Assembly: GCA_029880285.1 (NCBI GenBank)
Contig: JAOUOS010000009.1
Location: 44,696 to 108,695 of the forward strand
DNA length: 64,000 nucleotides
From: Spirochaetia bacterium
GTDB lineage: Bacteria; Spirochaetota; Leptospiria; Turneriellales; JAOUOS01
Direction: 5' to 3'
This document shows positions 30,787 through 39,006 of this stretch, in pieces. The position numbers and the translations under genes were made by a program. The notes under the pieces were generated by a model that worked only from the letters and a program-made list of their open reading frames with translations, ran no database searches and was not told the origin of the DNA. Position 1 is the stretch's first letter. Each line of letters starts with the position of its first letter.

Positions 30787-30858
30787 ATCGGACATCCACG
30801 AAGTTATGCGCATAATTATGCGCTAATTTTAATTGCGCACACTCCCTGGATGCCCGAT
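30787..30858 (-). promoter_or_regulatory. Structured, repeat-rich element in the flaB1 leader
   Basis: Outer arms at 30787-30798 (atcggacatcca) and 30847-30858 (tggatgcccgat) pair over 12 positions. The single mismatch becomes a G-U pair only in minus-strand RNA, the flaB1 direction. Between them lie two direct copies of ttatgcgc (30804-30811 and 30816-30823), a 16-base perfect palindrome (30808-30823) and a third gcgca at 30834-30838. It ends 52 bases before the flaB1 start. It could be an RNA regulatory structure, a protein-binding site or a remnant recombination site. Confidence 0.55.
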
Positions 30859-30910
30859 GATAGACAAAGGATAAACAGTCGACAGAACTGCTTTTTTATT
30901 TTTTCAAATT

Positions 30911-30926
30911 AGGTTATATATAACCT
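30911..30926. repeat. 16-base perfect palindrome
   Basis: aggttatatataacct reads the same on both strands and directly abuts the flaB2 terminator. It may extend that terminator or be an operator for flaB1 transcription, which starts somewhere to the left of it. Confidence 0.5.
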
Positions 30927-30958
30927 AAACCGCCGAACTCTAAAAATTCGGCGGTTTA
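30926..30958 (-). terminator. Hairpin terminator after flaB2
   Basis: The arms taaaccgccgaa and ttcggcggttta (12 positions) enclose a 9-base loop, 11 bases past the flaB2 stop on the minus strand. The stem is GC-rich in an AT-rich setting. Only a short mixed tail follows the stem on the minus strand, so termination may be partial, allowing some readthrough into flaB1. Confidence 0.75.
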
Positions 30959-30968
30959 AAGATTCTTA

Positions 30969-31814
30969 TTATCTAAGAAGCTGCAACACTGACTGCGGCT
31001 TTAAGTTCGCCTGCGCCAACATAGCCGTACCGCTCTGAACCAGTATCTGTGTTCTGGTGAATCCTACCATTTCTTCAGCCATATCGGCGTCTCTGATACG
31101 AGATTCAGAAGCTTGAATATTTTCATAAGCTGAAAATAAACCTTTGGCGGCAAACTCAAGTCTGCTATAGTAAGCACCTAAATCTGCACGTTGTTTTGAG
31201 ATTTTATCTAAAGCTGCATCCATAACACCAATTGTCTCATTAGATAAACCAGCTGTAGAAACACTTATGATACTGCCGTCAATTTTCTTAAACTGAAGAG
31301 CGGTGGCAGTCATGGTTCCAATAAAAACTCTTTCGCGCTGATGCTGATTTGCGCCCATATGAAACCACATAGAAGCGGTTCTTGAGTCTCTCGCGAAATC
31401 GCCCTGTAAAAGTTTCATGCGGTTAAACTCGGCTTGAGAAGCTACCCTATCTATCTCATCAACAAGCTGAGATACTTCTATCTGCATTAACAAACGGTCC
31501 ATATCTGAATAAATACCATTCGCGCTTTGAACAGAAAGCACTCTAATTCTTTGAATAACATTGGATATTTGATCCATATATCCTTCTGTTGTTTGAATCA
31601 TAGACATACCGTCTTCGGTATTTCTTTCTGCCTGTCTAAGGCCCTTTATCTGCGTACGCATTTTTTCTGAAACAGCCATTCCAGAAGCATCGTCACCAGA
31701 TTTGTTAATACGCATCCCACTGGAAAGTTTTTCCATCGATTTATCAACATCCCACTGGTTGAACTTCAACACTCTGTGAGCGTTAATAGCTGACATATTG
31801 TGATTTATTATCAT
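30969..31814 (-). CDS. flaB: Periplasmic flagellin FlaB (copy 2)
   Basis: A second core flagellin of 281 residues, closely similar to copy 1 in the terminal helices ([60 protein letters not shown]). It differs most in the centre (about residues 145-205). AAGGAGG lies 7 bases before the ATG. The two genes are in tandem with a terminator between them, so they can be expressed separately. Spirochaetes often carry several flaB genes whose products build distinct parts of the filament. No flaA is visible here. Confidence 0.96.
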   Translation of the reverse strand: MIINHNMSAINAHRVLKFNQWDVDKSMEKLSSGMRINKSGDDASGMAVSEKMRTQIKGLRQAERNTEDGMSMIQTTEGYMDQISNVIQRIRVLSVQSANGIYSDMDRLLMQIEVSQLVDEIDRVASQAEFNRMKLLQGDFARDSRTASMWFHMGANQHQRERVFIGTMTATALQFKKIDGSIISVSTAGLSNETIGVMDAALDKISKQRADLGAYYSRLEFAAKGLFSAYENIQASESRIRDADMAEEMVGFTRTQILVQSGTAMLAQANLKPQSVLQLLR

Positions 31815-32122
31815 CGTAGATTCCTCCTTGAATCATATTCATAGCATCTTTCTTGATAAAGACCTCTTGTCTTTAATACCAAGATTATGCGAATTAAGCT
31901 GCTTTAAACACAACCTAATTTCTTGATTTCAATTTCGGAATCCAGCATACTTAAAGATAACTTAAGTATACTCACGTTAAACTAGAATAATACGAAATAA
32001 TTAACACTAAGCAAAATTACAAGCATATATGGCTACTTTTAAAAAAAACTTATTTTTTTACTTATTTGTATTTTCGGTAATATAAAAAAATCCTTAATAA
32101 TAATTTTATTTTTTTTATATTT
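31815..32122. other. Gene-free stretch upstream of flaB2
   Basis: This 308-base stretch holds the flaB2 leader and presumably its promoter on the minus strand. An inverted repeat (atacttaa at 31947-31954, ttaagtat at 31962-31969) lies about 130 bases before the start. I looked for a sigma-28 pattern (TAAA, 15 bases, GCCGATAA) and found no convincing match. The right part (about 32040-32120) is nearly pure A and T. Confidence 0.4.
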
Positions 32123-33043
32123 TTATTTATTTATTAAAAAAACTACCCGGCATTTTCTCAAGTTTTCAAGATTTTGTTTGTGATCAAAAATTTTTTTCGC
32201 ATCATTTGATAATATGACAACATTTGTTTTATAATTTCCCAGCGTTTCAACTGCGATTATCAATAGTGGTTTTTTACCCGCGCGTAATTCAACTTCTTTA
32301 TCTTCTATTTTAGAAACATAACCCGCTACTCCTCTTAATTTTCCTGTTTTTTCAGGCACAAATTCAGGCCCGTATATTAATCGTCCGTTTTGATCGTATA
32401 TCTTAGGAGCAAAAGAAGGCAACAGTTCTAACTTTCTGGCGTCTATTATTAAACCTGTATATTTTACTGGAACCAATGGTTTTAAGTATTCACTTTTTAC
32501 GTTTGAAATTTGGTAAGCGTCAGTTACATATTCTTCTTCTTTCAACGCTTCATAAGCATACATATTCCATGATATAGGCATACGGCTTAACAATCCCTTT
32601 GCACCTCTAAGAGGAATTGTCATAGCAGTAACAATTTTATTTTCTTGAAAAAACATTTTCTTTATTTCAAGTGTTTCTAAAAATAAAGAATACTCTCTTG
32701 AAAATAAAGAATTTGCTCTTAATATATCTTTCATTAAATTTGTTTCATCAACCGTCAGTTCTTCTAAAGAATAACTTATCATCTGCAAAATATCTTCTTT
32801 TGTCTGCTCTCGTAAAAGCGCCCTTTCGCTAATCAAAACTTTTTTAGAAAATTGAAGTTCGCCGTTTACTTGTATAACGAAATTTTTCCAGTCTATGCTT
32901 ATGTTAGAAATATTATTTTTATCACTGTTAGATTTTACAAAAGAAAAAAGACCAAACGCTCCATAAACAGAAATTATTATAAATAAAATTAAATTCAAGA
33001 ATTTTTTATACAGTTTATTGTTTTTATAGTAAAGCTTTTTCAT
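32123..33043 (-). CDS. LPP20/FlgP-like envelope protein
   Basis: The ATG at 33043 is preferred over an in-frame codon 18 residues earlier, because it gives a typical basic start and one hydrophobic signal or anchor helix (about residues 16-36). The C-terminal part contains YTGLIIDARKLELLPSFAPKI followed by GRLIYG, the pattern seen at the end of LPP20/FlgP-type proteins. Several of those are needed for flagellar motility. It stands upstream of the two flagellins on the same strand and divergent from a small lipoprotein. The flagellar link is inference. Confidence 0.65.
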   Translation of the reverse strand: MKKLYYKNNKLYKKFLNLILFIIISVYGAFGLFSFVKSNSDKNNISNISIDWKNFVIQVNGELQFSKKVLISERALLREQTKEDILQMISYSLEELTVDETNLMKDILRANSLFSREYSLFLETLEIKKMFFQENKIVTAMTIPLRGAKGLLSRMPISWNMYAYEALKEEEYVTDAYQISNVKSEYLKPLVPVKYTGLIIDARKLELLPSFAPKIYDQNGRLIYGPEFVPEKTGKLRGVAGYVSKIEDKEVELRAGKKPLLIIAVETLGNYKTNVVILSNDAKKIFDHKQNLENLRKCRVVFLINK

Positions 33044-33138
33044 AATTGTCTTATCGACAAATTTGAAATATTTATTCTTAACAATTATGATTGACATACA
33101 ACATATAAGTAATTTTTTTACAAATGACCACAGCTATT

Positions 33139-33531
33139 ATGAAAAAAAAAAGTTTATGCTATGTCTCACAAAATATTTGTATTATTTTATTGGCGGTGCT
33201 ACTTAGCTGTCAAAGTAAGCAGGTAATAATAAAAGAATACCCGAAAGAAGTACAGGATAATCTTTGGATAGATGAAAAAACTGTTCAAATAGTTTCTGAA
33301 GAAAATGGAGAAAGTTTATCCATGCCGTATTCTGAAAGAAGAGAAATAACCTGCGCGAAAGCGCAAGAAAATATTATGCATAAGTTTTTATCTTTATATA
33401 AAGACGCAAAAAATATGAAGGTACAGTTTAAAATTTATCATACTTTATATTTAGAAAACGGCGGATGTAAGCATGTGGTAAGATTTTCTTCACCTGAATT
33501 AAAAGAATTATACAATGATACAAATAAATAA
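33139..33531 (+). CDS. Small predicted lipoprotein
   Basis: About 130 residues. A hydrophobic signal ends in LLAVLLSCQ, a good lipobox with the cysteine near residue 24. The mature part (VQDNLWIDEKTVQIVSEENG, then AKAQENIMHKFLSLY) resembles in outline the short LPP20-type domain of the divergent neighbour at 32123, though weakly. An earlier ATG at 33124 would add 5 residues. It overlaps the start of kdsA by 17 bases. Confidence 0.65.
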   Translation: MKKKSLCYVSQNICIILLAVLLSCQSKQVIIKEYPKEVQDNLWIDEKTVQIVSEENGESLSMPYSERREITCAKAQENIMHKFLSLYKDAKNMKVQFKIYHTLYLENGGCKHVVRFSSPELKELYNDTNK

Positions 33532-34354
33532 AGAATCTGTATTTTTAAACGGAAAAAAAATTGGGGGGCATAATCCATTTTTTTTAATAGCAGGCCCCTG
33601 CGTTATGGAAAGTTATGAGCTATTAAAGCAAACCGCTAAAGAACTAAAAAAAATTGCTGATGAAAAAAATATTTTTTTAATTTATAAATCTTCATACGAC
33701 AAGGCAAATAGAAGCAGTATAAATTCTTTTCGCGGCCCGGGAATTAGCGAAGGCTTGAAAATGCTAAGAGATATAAAAAAAGAATTTAATTTGCCTATTA
33801 TTACAGATGTTCACTCTCCCGAAGAGATTCAAAAAGCTGCCGAAGTTGTTGATATGCTTCAAATTCCGGCTTTTTTATCAAGACAAACCGATTTAGTAAT
33901 TGAAGCGGCAAGATCAAATTTATGGGTTAGCATTAAAAAAGGACAGTTTATAGCTCCGCCTGACGCGTTAAAAATTGTAGAGAAGTTTCATAAGTCTGGT
34001 TCTGAAAAAATAATAATTTGTGAAAGAGGCTACACTTTTGGTTATAATAATTTAATAGTAGATATGCGGGGTCTTGAATTTTTAAGAAAAGAAAATGTAC
34101 ACGTAGTAATGGATATTACCCATTCTACCCAGCTTCCAGGCGGCGGTGATGTATCTGGCGGTGAACGTGAAATGGCTTTACCTATCGCCAGAGCGGCAGC
34201 CGCAGTAGGTATTGATGGTATTTTCCTAGAAACACACCCAAACCCGCCTGAAGCGAAATCTGATGCCACAAATCAGCAATATTTAAAGGATATACCTAAA
34301 ATTCTTGATTATATTAAAAAAATAGATTCAATAGTAAAGGATATTTATGCATAA
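33515..34354 (+). CDS. kdsA: 3-deoxy-8-phosphooctulonate synthase
   Basis: This enzyme condenses phosphoenolpyruvate with arabinose 5-phosphate to give KDO-8-phosphate for LPS. Visible motifs: LIAGPCVMES (C29), YKSSYDKANRSS, FRGPG, ITDVHSPEE, IPAFLSRQTDL, IICERGYTFGYNNLIVDMRG, DITHSTQLPGG and FLETHPNPPEAKSDATNQ. The Cys in GPC, where E. coli KdsA has Asn, places it in the metal-dependent class as defined by the Aquifex enzyme. It has 279 residues. It shows the cell has LPS with a KDO-containing core. Confidence 0.97.
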   Translation: MIQINKESVFLNGKKIGGHNPFFLIAGPCVMESYELLKQTAKELKKIADEKNIFLIYKSSYDKANRSSINSFRGPGISEGLKMLRDIKKEFNLPIITDVHSPEEIQKAAEVVDMLQIPAFLSRQTDLVIEAARSNLWVSIKKGQFIAPPDALKIVEKFHKSGSEKIIICERGYTFGYNNLIVDMRGLEFLRKENVHVVMDITHSTQLPGGGDVSGGEREMALPIARAAAAVGIDGIFLETHPNPPEAKSDATNQQYLKDIPKILDYIKKIDSIVKDIYA

Positions 34355-35252
34355 CGTACGCTTTGGCCCTCAACTAACACCCGCGGTAAAATCTCTTATT
34401 ATTATCAATGTAACGGTTTTTATCGTTCAATTTATTTCTTATTTTATACTAAGAAACGCCCAATCATCCGCTCAAATTATTGATATTTTTGCCTTATGGC
34501 CAGATCAAATTTTGCGTAATTTTTATTTTTGGCAGATATTTACTTATCAGTTTCTACATAGTACAAGAGATATATTTCATATCGTATTTAATATGTTTGC
34601 GTTATGGATGTTTGGTTCTGAATTAGAAGAAAAATGGGGAAAATCTTTTTTTATAAAATACTATTTAATCTGCGGTACAGGCGCCGGATTTTTTATTTTC
34701 TTAATTCCTATTCTATTAAATCAACCAACACCGCCAACTATTGGAGCATCAGGCGCAATTTTTGGAATTCTGCTTGCTTACGCTATCTATTGGCCAGATA
34801 GACATTTATTATTTATGTTTTTAATACCCGTGAAAGTAAAATACTTTGTTCTTATTATAGGTCTTGTTTCTTTATTTTTTACTTTTCAAAGTACTCCCGG
34901 AGCATGGGGGGTAAGCCATGTGGGTCATCTTGGGGGGCTTTTAACAGGATACTTTTATATACTGTATCAAATGCAAAAGAAAACTAACAGTTTTGAGTCA
35001 AAAGTTAAAAAATGGAATCTGATAGAACGGTATAAACTCGCTAAAAAGAAAAAAGAGTGGCTTAAAAAAGAACAGGAAAAATATGATATGATGCATATGG
35101 AAGAAAAAATAGATACTATTTTAGAAAAAATAAGTCAAAAAGGCATGAAAAGTCTTACAAATTATGAAAAGAGCTTTTTAAAAAAAGCCTCTGAAAATTT
35201 AAATGAAAAAGAGAAAAAAAAAGTTAATGACAAAACGCAAATTAAGCACTAA
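34347..35252 (+). CDS. Rhomboid-family intramembrane serine protease
   Basis: A six-helix membrane protease. The catalytic Ser is S135 in TIGASGAIFG and the His is H194 in SHVGHLGGLLTG. HIVFNMFALWMFG supplies the conserved HxxxN of helix 2. After the membrane part a charged helical tail of about 80 residues (WNLIERYKLAKKKKEWLKKE) extends into the cytoplasm, longer than in a minimal rhomboid. It overlaps kdsA by 8 bases and the next gene by about 26. Substrates unknown. Confidence 0.93.
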   Translation: MHNVRFGPQLTPAVKSLIIINVTVFIVQFISYFILRNAQSSAQIIDIFALWPDQILRNFYFWQIFTYQFLHSTRDIFHIVFNMFALWMFGSELEEKWGKSFFIKYYLICGTGAGFFIFLIPILLNQPTPPTIGASGAIFGILLAYAIYWPDRHLLFMFLIPVKVKYFVLIIGLVSLFFTFQSTPGAWGVSHVGHLGGLLTGYFYILYQMQKKTNSFESKVKKWNLIERYKLAKKKKEWLKKEQEKYDMMHMEEKIDTILEKISQKGMKSLTNYEKSFLKKASENLNEKEKKKVNDKTQIKH

Positions 35253-35931
35253 ACACCTCTTTTTGCCAAAAGGAATTTTCTCTTTAATTACAATTTTTTT
35301 TTTCATTAATTCATACACTTTTGCTGAAAATAAGCAAGAAAATACATCATTTATAAAATACAAAAATATTTTAATGCCTCTAAATGAAAAAAGCAATGAC
35401 AACACTTTAACATTAGGCGCAGCTACGGTTATAACTTTATATTCAGATACCGCCATGGGAACTTCTATTAGTTCTTCAGGACATTTAGCGGGAGGCTCTA
35501 TATTTATAATTAAAAACCTAAGGAGCTCTTTACTATTAAATATGGGCCTTTCAATAGAATCTCTTTTATCTTTATCCACACAGGAATTTGAGATTGATTT
35601 AACGAACTACTCACAGTATTTTTATACATTAAGTACTCATATCTTTAAACCTTTGCCTCTTTCCTCCGTAGTTTTTGGCATAGGTACCGGGTTTGATCTT
35701 TTTATTGGAGGAACAAAATATTTGAAAAATATGAGAGAGGAAAACTCATCTTTTGCCGATTTATTATTAAGTATGGGATGCTTTATTCAATATCCAATAG
35801 ACAGCATTAATTTATTCGGTAAATGGATGTTTTCTTTAAACTTAACCCCTGGTTATCAAAACTTTGTTGGTATAAATAATTTACTGTCAATTCAAAATAA
35901 ATTTTTAACGGGAATAACATACAGTTACTAA
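35227..35931 (+). CDS. Predicted outer-membrane or periplasmic beta-rich protein
   Basis: The ATG at 35227 (MTKRKLSTK) is preferred over one at 35203; both lie inside the end of the rhomboid gene. A signal peptide is clear, ending near YTFAENK. The rest alternates polar and aromatic residues in short strands (SSLLLNMGLSIESL, YFYTLSTHIF, GKWMFSLNLTPGYQNF) and ends in aromatic ITYSY, as small beta-barrel outer-membrane proteins do. No named family recognised. It is placed between two membrane proteases. Confidence 0.65.
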   Translation: MTKRKLSTKHLFLPKGIFSLITIFFFINSYTFAENKQENTSFIKYKNILMPLNEKSNDNTLTLGAATVITLYSDTAMGTSISSSGHLAGGSIFIIKNLRSSLLLNMGLSIESLLSLSTQEFEIDLTNYSQYFYTLSTHIFKPLPLSSVVFGIGTGFDLFIGGTKYLKNMREENSSFADLLLSMGCFIQYPIDSINLFGKWMFSLNLTPGYQNFVGINNLLSIQNKFLTGITYSY

Positions 35932-36734
35932 TGATTTCATATTGGAGAATACTTACTCTTTCTTTTCTTGTAACACTTTTGGTTTTTTTTTGGGATCTGC
36001 CTTTATTAATTCCCTTTAAAGTATTTGTGATATTTCTTCATGAAATATCACATGCCTTAGGAGCTCTTATAACAGGAGGGCAAGTTTCAGAGATTGCTAT
36101 TTCATGGGATGAATCTGGATTCACTAAAACCACTGGCGGCAACTTTTTAGCTATCGCGTCTGCCGGATATTTAGGGAGCATATTATGGGGTTCAATGTTA
36201 TTGTGGTCCTCTTTAAAAAAGAAATATATAAAAACCGCAACAGGTATTACAGGAATATTTTTTTTATTTTTTACCGCCGGATATCCCGGAGGTTTTGAAA
36301 CCTATATGTATTTTTTAGGATTAGCATGGGCCTTTATATTTTTAGCTTGCTCATTTTTCTTTCAAAAAGTAAACCGTTTGCTTCTTTTCTTCATGGGCGG
36401 TTTATCATCTTTATACGCAGTGTATGATTTAGGAGATTTTTTTAGAGGTGATGTTATAAAAACAGACGCCGGTATTATCGCGAAACATTATTTTAACGAC
36501 ACTTCTATTGTATTGCCTGTTGCCTATTTTATAGGTATTTTTCTTTCTGCTTTATCTTTATGGATTTTTATTAAACTAGTTTATAACGCGATATATATTA
36601 ATGAAGCTGATGAAGATGATTTTATTGAAGAAGCGCCGCATGAAAATGAAATTTTTGATCAAATTGATCCTCAAACTCTTGAACTTCTTAAACTTTTACA
36701 ATTAAAACAAAAAGCAGAAGCTGATAAACTTTGA
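35931..36734 (+). CDS. M50-type membrane zinc metalloprotease
   Basis: A polytopic protein with HEISH at residues 37-41 inside the second hydrophobic segment, the zinc-binding HExxH of M50 proteases. A distal YDLGDFF (about residue 165) supplies a possible third ligand Asp. Around six membrane segments are visible. It lacks a PDZ domain and so is closer to M50B-like or SpoIVFB-like proteins than to RseP. The acidic tail is cytoplasmic. It starts on the last base of the previous stop codon and overlaps the next gene. Confidence 0.8.
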   Translation: MISYWRILTLSFLVTLLVFFWDLPLLIPFKVFVIFLHEISHALGALITGGQVSEIAISWDESGFTKTTGGNFLAIASAGYLGSILWGSMLLWSSLKKKYIKTATGITGIFFLFFTAGYPGGFETYMYFLGLAWAFIFLACSFFFQKVNRLLLFFMGGLSSLYAVYDLGDFFRGDVIKTDAGIIAKHYFNDTSIVLPVAYFIGIFLSALSLWIFIKLVYNAIYINEADEDDFIEEAPHENEIFDQIDPQTLELLKLLQLKQKAEADKL

Positions 36735-37594
36735 TAAGAAAAAATAAAAAAACACAAACGTCTCAAAAAATCTTTTCAGAATTACCCGCAAATGCCGGTA
36801 AAGATGAAATCTTAAATGTATTAAGAGATCGATATAAAAACGCGAGCCAGCTTTACGGGTCCCATTTTTTTAACTTAGAAGAGCTTGAGAAAAGAATTTC
36901 GCATATGAGCGCAAGCAGGCTTGACTTTAATTTATTTATGGAGCAGGAACTAAACTTTTTCTATAGATTAGAAGCTAGTGCCATGAAAAAGCAGGATGAA
37001 TTAAAGAAAAAAGATGAATTAAATAAAGCTCTTGAAAAAATAATGTCTGAAAATGATGAAAAAATCAAACATTACCCTTCTGCTTTTATTGATAATCTAG
37101 CTTCATACGAAATAAGAAAATTAAGCGGAGCTATCTCACAATATATGGATATTTGTTATCCTATAATAAAAATTTTGTTAAGGGGTTCAACATACTGGAA
37201 TCAAATTCATTCTATCTTTGGTAACATGGAAAGATTTTATCAAAATGATAAAACAGGTATTACCATGCTTTTTAAACATTATATAGATGAACTTATTCAA
37301 AAAGGAGAAGACGGCAGAGATAAAATAGAAAGAAATCTAATGCAAACAGGAGCGCTTTTGCTTTACCGTCTTGAACTCTCGTTAAAAAATATTGAAAATG
37401 ATCTTACAGAAAATCAAAAAAACTTAATTCTTGAAATGCCCACAAGTTATGAGCCAAAAGATAAAAAACTATGGGAAGGCAAAACACATTATGAAATCAT
37501 TAATAAAAGCCGTGTGATGTGTGCCAATATAATAGATAATTTTAGGCTAAACTCTCTCGCAGAACACGCCTACAATCAGGAACTAAAAGAATAA
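36731..37594 (+). CDS. Conserved-looking helical protein of unknown function
   Basis: Unrecognised. A 287-residue, highly charged, mainly helical protein with no signal and no membrane segment. Coiled-coil-like parts include KKQDELKKKDELNKALEKI, and a central SGAISQYMDICYPIIKILLRG could form a helical bundle. The frame opens with TTG at 36731, overlapping the previous stop as TTGA; the first ATG comes only at residue 58. The tight overlap suggests translational coupling with the M50 protease. Confidence 0.65.
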   Translation: MIRKNKKTQTSQKIFSELPANAGKDEILNVLRDRYKNASQLYGSHFFNLEELEKRISHMSASRLDFNLFMEQELNFFYRLEASAMKKQDELKKKDELNKALEKIMSENDEKIKHYPSAFIDNLASYEIRKLSGAISQYMDICYPIIKILLRGSTYWNQIHSIFGNMERFYQNDKTGITMLFKHYIDELIQKGEDGRDKIERNLMQTGALLLYRLELSLKNIENDLTENQKNLILEMPTSYEPKDKKLWEGKTHYEIINKSRVMCANIIDNFRLNSLAEHAYNQELKE

Positions 37595-37624
37595 GAAGTT
37601 GACCTTATAATTACTGCGTATAAA

Positions 37625-37653
37625 TTGACAATAAATTAAATAAAAATTGTAAT
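37625..37653 (+). promoter_or_regulatory. Sigma-70-type promoter for lolC-lolD
   Basis: TTGACA (37625-37630), 17 bases, then TGTAAT (37648-37653). The -35 hexamer is perfect and the -10 has one change. The -10 ends only 18 bases before the GTG at 37672, so the leader would be very short (about 10-12 bases). Identified by eye. Confidence 0.5.
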
Positions 37654-37671
37654 CTATAAAAAATTAAAACA

Positions 37672-39006
37672 GTGCTTTACCTCCCTTTTAAAATCGCGTT
37701 ACGCTATATTCGCGGCAGAAGCGGCAATCTTTTTAGCGTGAACACACGTTTGTCGTTTGCCGGAGTTTTTTCGGGCACAAGTTTATTAGTTGTGGTTCTG
37801 GCTATTTTTAACGGATTTCAGGACCAATTTAAAAAAAGTCTTTTTCAGTTTGATCCGCATTTAATAATTCAAAATGAATCGGGTGATAGAAAAATAAAAG
37901 ACTGGAAAAATTTTGTAAATAAGGCAGTTGATAAATTAGAAGATAAAGCAGCCGTTGTTGAAGGCATGATTCAAAGCCCCGCTATTTTAAGAAGATATAA
38001 TTTAATTGACTATGTATTTTTAAGAGCTCAGGAATTTCAAACAGATATGGCAGGCAATTATATTCTGCCTGATCATTTTCCTGAAATTGTAAATCCGTCA
38101 AAACTAAACTATATAGCTAATGAAGACGTATGTCTTGTAGGTAAAGAAATGGCAATTTTATTTGATTTAAGAGTAGGCGATAAAATAGAACTTGTAGTTC
38201 CCAGAGGTCAGTTTTCATTAAAAGTGGGCGTGCCGCCCAGCATGAGAACATACAAAATAGCCGGATTTTTTAAAACAGGCTATTATGAACATGACAGCCG
38301 CCTTGTAATACTACCCATAGAAAGAGCGCAAAACCTTTTTAATTTATCTTCTGATACTGTTCAGCAGATAGTGGTAAGATTGAATGATTTAAAAGATTTA
38401 TCATGGTCAAGAGATAAGCTGTATGAAATTTTTAAAATGCCTTATACGATAAGAACTATTGAAGATGAACATAGAAATTTTTTTGCGGCTTTAAAACTTG
38501 AAAAAACGATACAAATCACCATTGTTTTTTTATTTATAATCGCGGCCATGGTAGGTATTGTCGTGGCGACTTATAATGTAGTACGATCAAAAAGAAAAGA
38601 TATAGGAATCTTAAAATCTCTTGGACTTTCAAACGGCAGTATATTAACCATTTTTACGATAAACGGATTTTTAACGGGTATTTTTGCCACAATATTCGGC
38701 ATTATGTTTGGTATTTTTTTATCGCATAATTTAGAATCTATATTACTTTTTATAGAAGATATTATAAACACTATTGGTGAATGGTATGCTTTAAACTATA
38801 AGCCGGGAATAGGTTTTTGGCAAAAAGTAAGGCTTATACCTAAAAACGTTTACTATTTTGATCACCTTCCTATTTATTACGATATAGAGTTTTTACGCGC
38901 GGTAGGATTTGTCTCTGTACTTTTATCGGGAATTGCTTCTTTTATACCAGCGTGGGCGGCCAGCCGTATGAAACCTATTGAAATTATAAGAGGTGCCGAT
39001 TCATGA
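37672..39006 (+). CDS. lolC: Lipoprotein-releasing ABC transporter permease (LolC/LolE type)
   Basis: Inner-membrane subunit that extracts lipoproteins for transfer to the outer membrane. It has the MacB/FtsX-like plan: an N-terminal helix (IALRYIRGRSGNLF, then VFSGTSLLVVVLAIFNGF), a large periplasmic domain of about 220 residues, and three C-terminal helices with RSKRKDIGILKSLGLS and a closing AAWAASRMKPIEIIRG-like end. It has 444 residues and a GTG start. Only one permease gene accompanies lolD, so a homodimer (LolF-like) is likely. It overlaps lolD by 4 bases. Confidence 0.93.
   Translation: MLYLPFKIALRYIRGRSGNLFSVNTRLSFAGVFSGTSLLVVVLAIFNGFQDQFKKSLFQFDPHLIIQNESGDRKIKDWKNFVNKAVDKLEDKAAVVEGMIQSPAILRRYNLIDYVFLRAQEFQTDMAGNYILPDHFPEIVNPSKLNYIANEDVCLVGKEMAILFDLRVGDKIELVVPRGQFSLKVGVPPSMRTYKIAGFFKTGYYEHDSRLVILPIERAQNLFNLSSDTVQQIVVRLNDLKDLSWSRDKLYEIFKMPYTIRTIEDEHRNFFAALKLEKTIQITIVFLFIIAAMVGIVVATYNVVRSKRKDIGILKSLGLSNGSILTIFTINGFLTGIFATIFGIMFGIFLSHNLESILLFIEDIINTIGEWYALNYKPGIGFWQKVRLIPKNVYYFDHLPIYYDIEFLRAVGFVSVLLSGIASFIPAWAASRMKPIEIIRGADS

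Noticed and set aside
30798..30808. loxP-like half site (acgaagttat) in the flaB1 leader
   Set aside because: Only ten bases match one arm, and no spacer or second arm follows, so a Cre-type site is not supported.
30787..30858. Integron attC site
   Set aside because: The repeats and stem invite the idea, but the GTTRRRY and RYYYAAC core boxes are missing and no integrase gene is nearby.
29892..31814. Horizontal transfer of the flaB genes because of higher GC
   Set aside because: Both copies share the trait and typical spirochaete sequence; codon choice for high expression explains it better.
31815..32122. Sigma-28 promoter for flaB2
   Set aside because: TAAA and GC-rich boxes were sought in both flaB leaders, but no pair had the right spacing.
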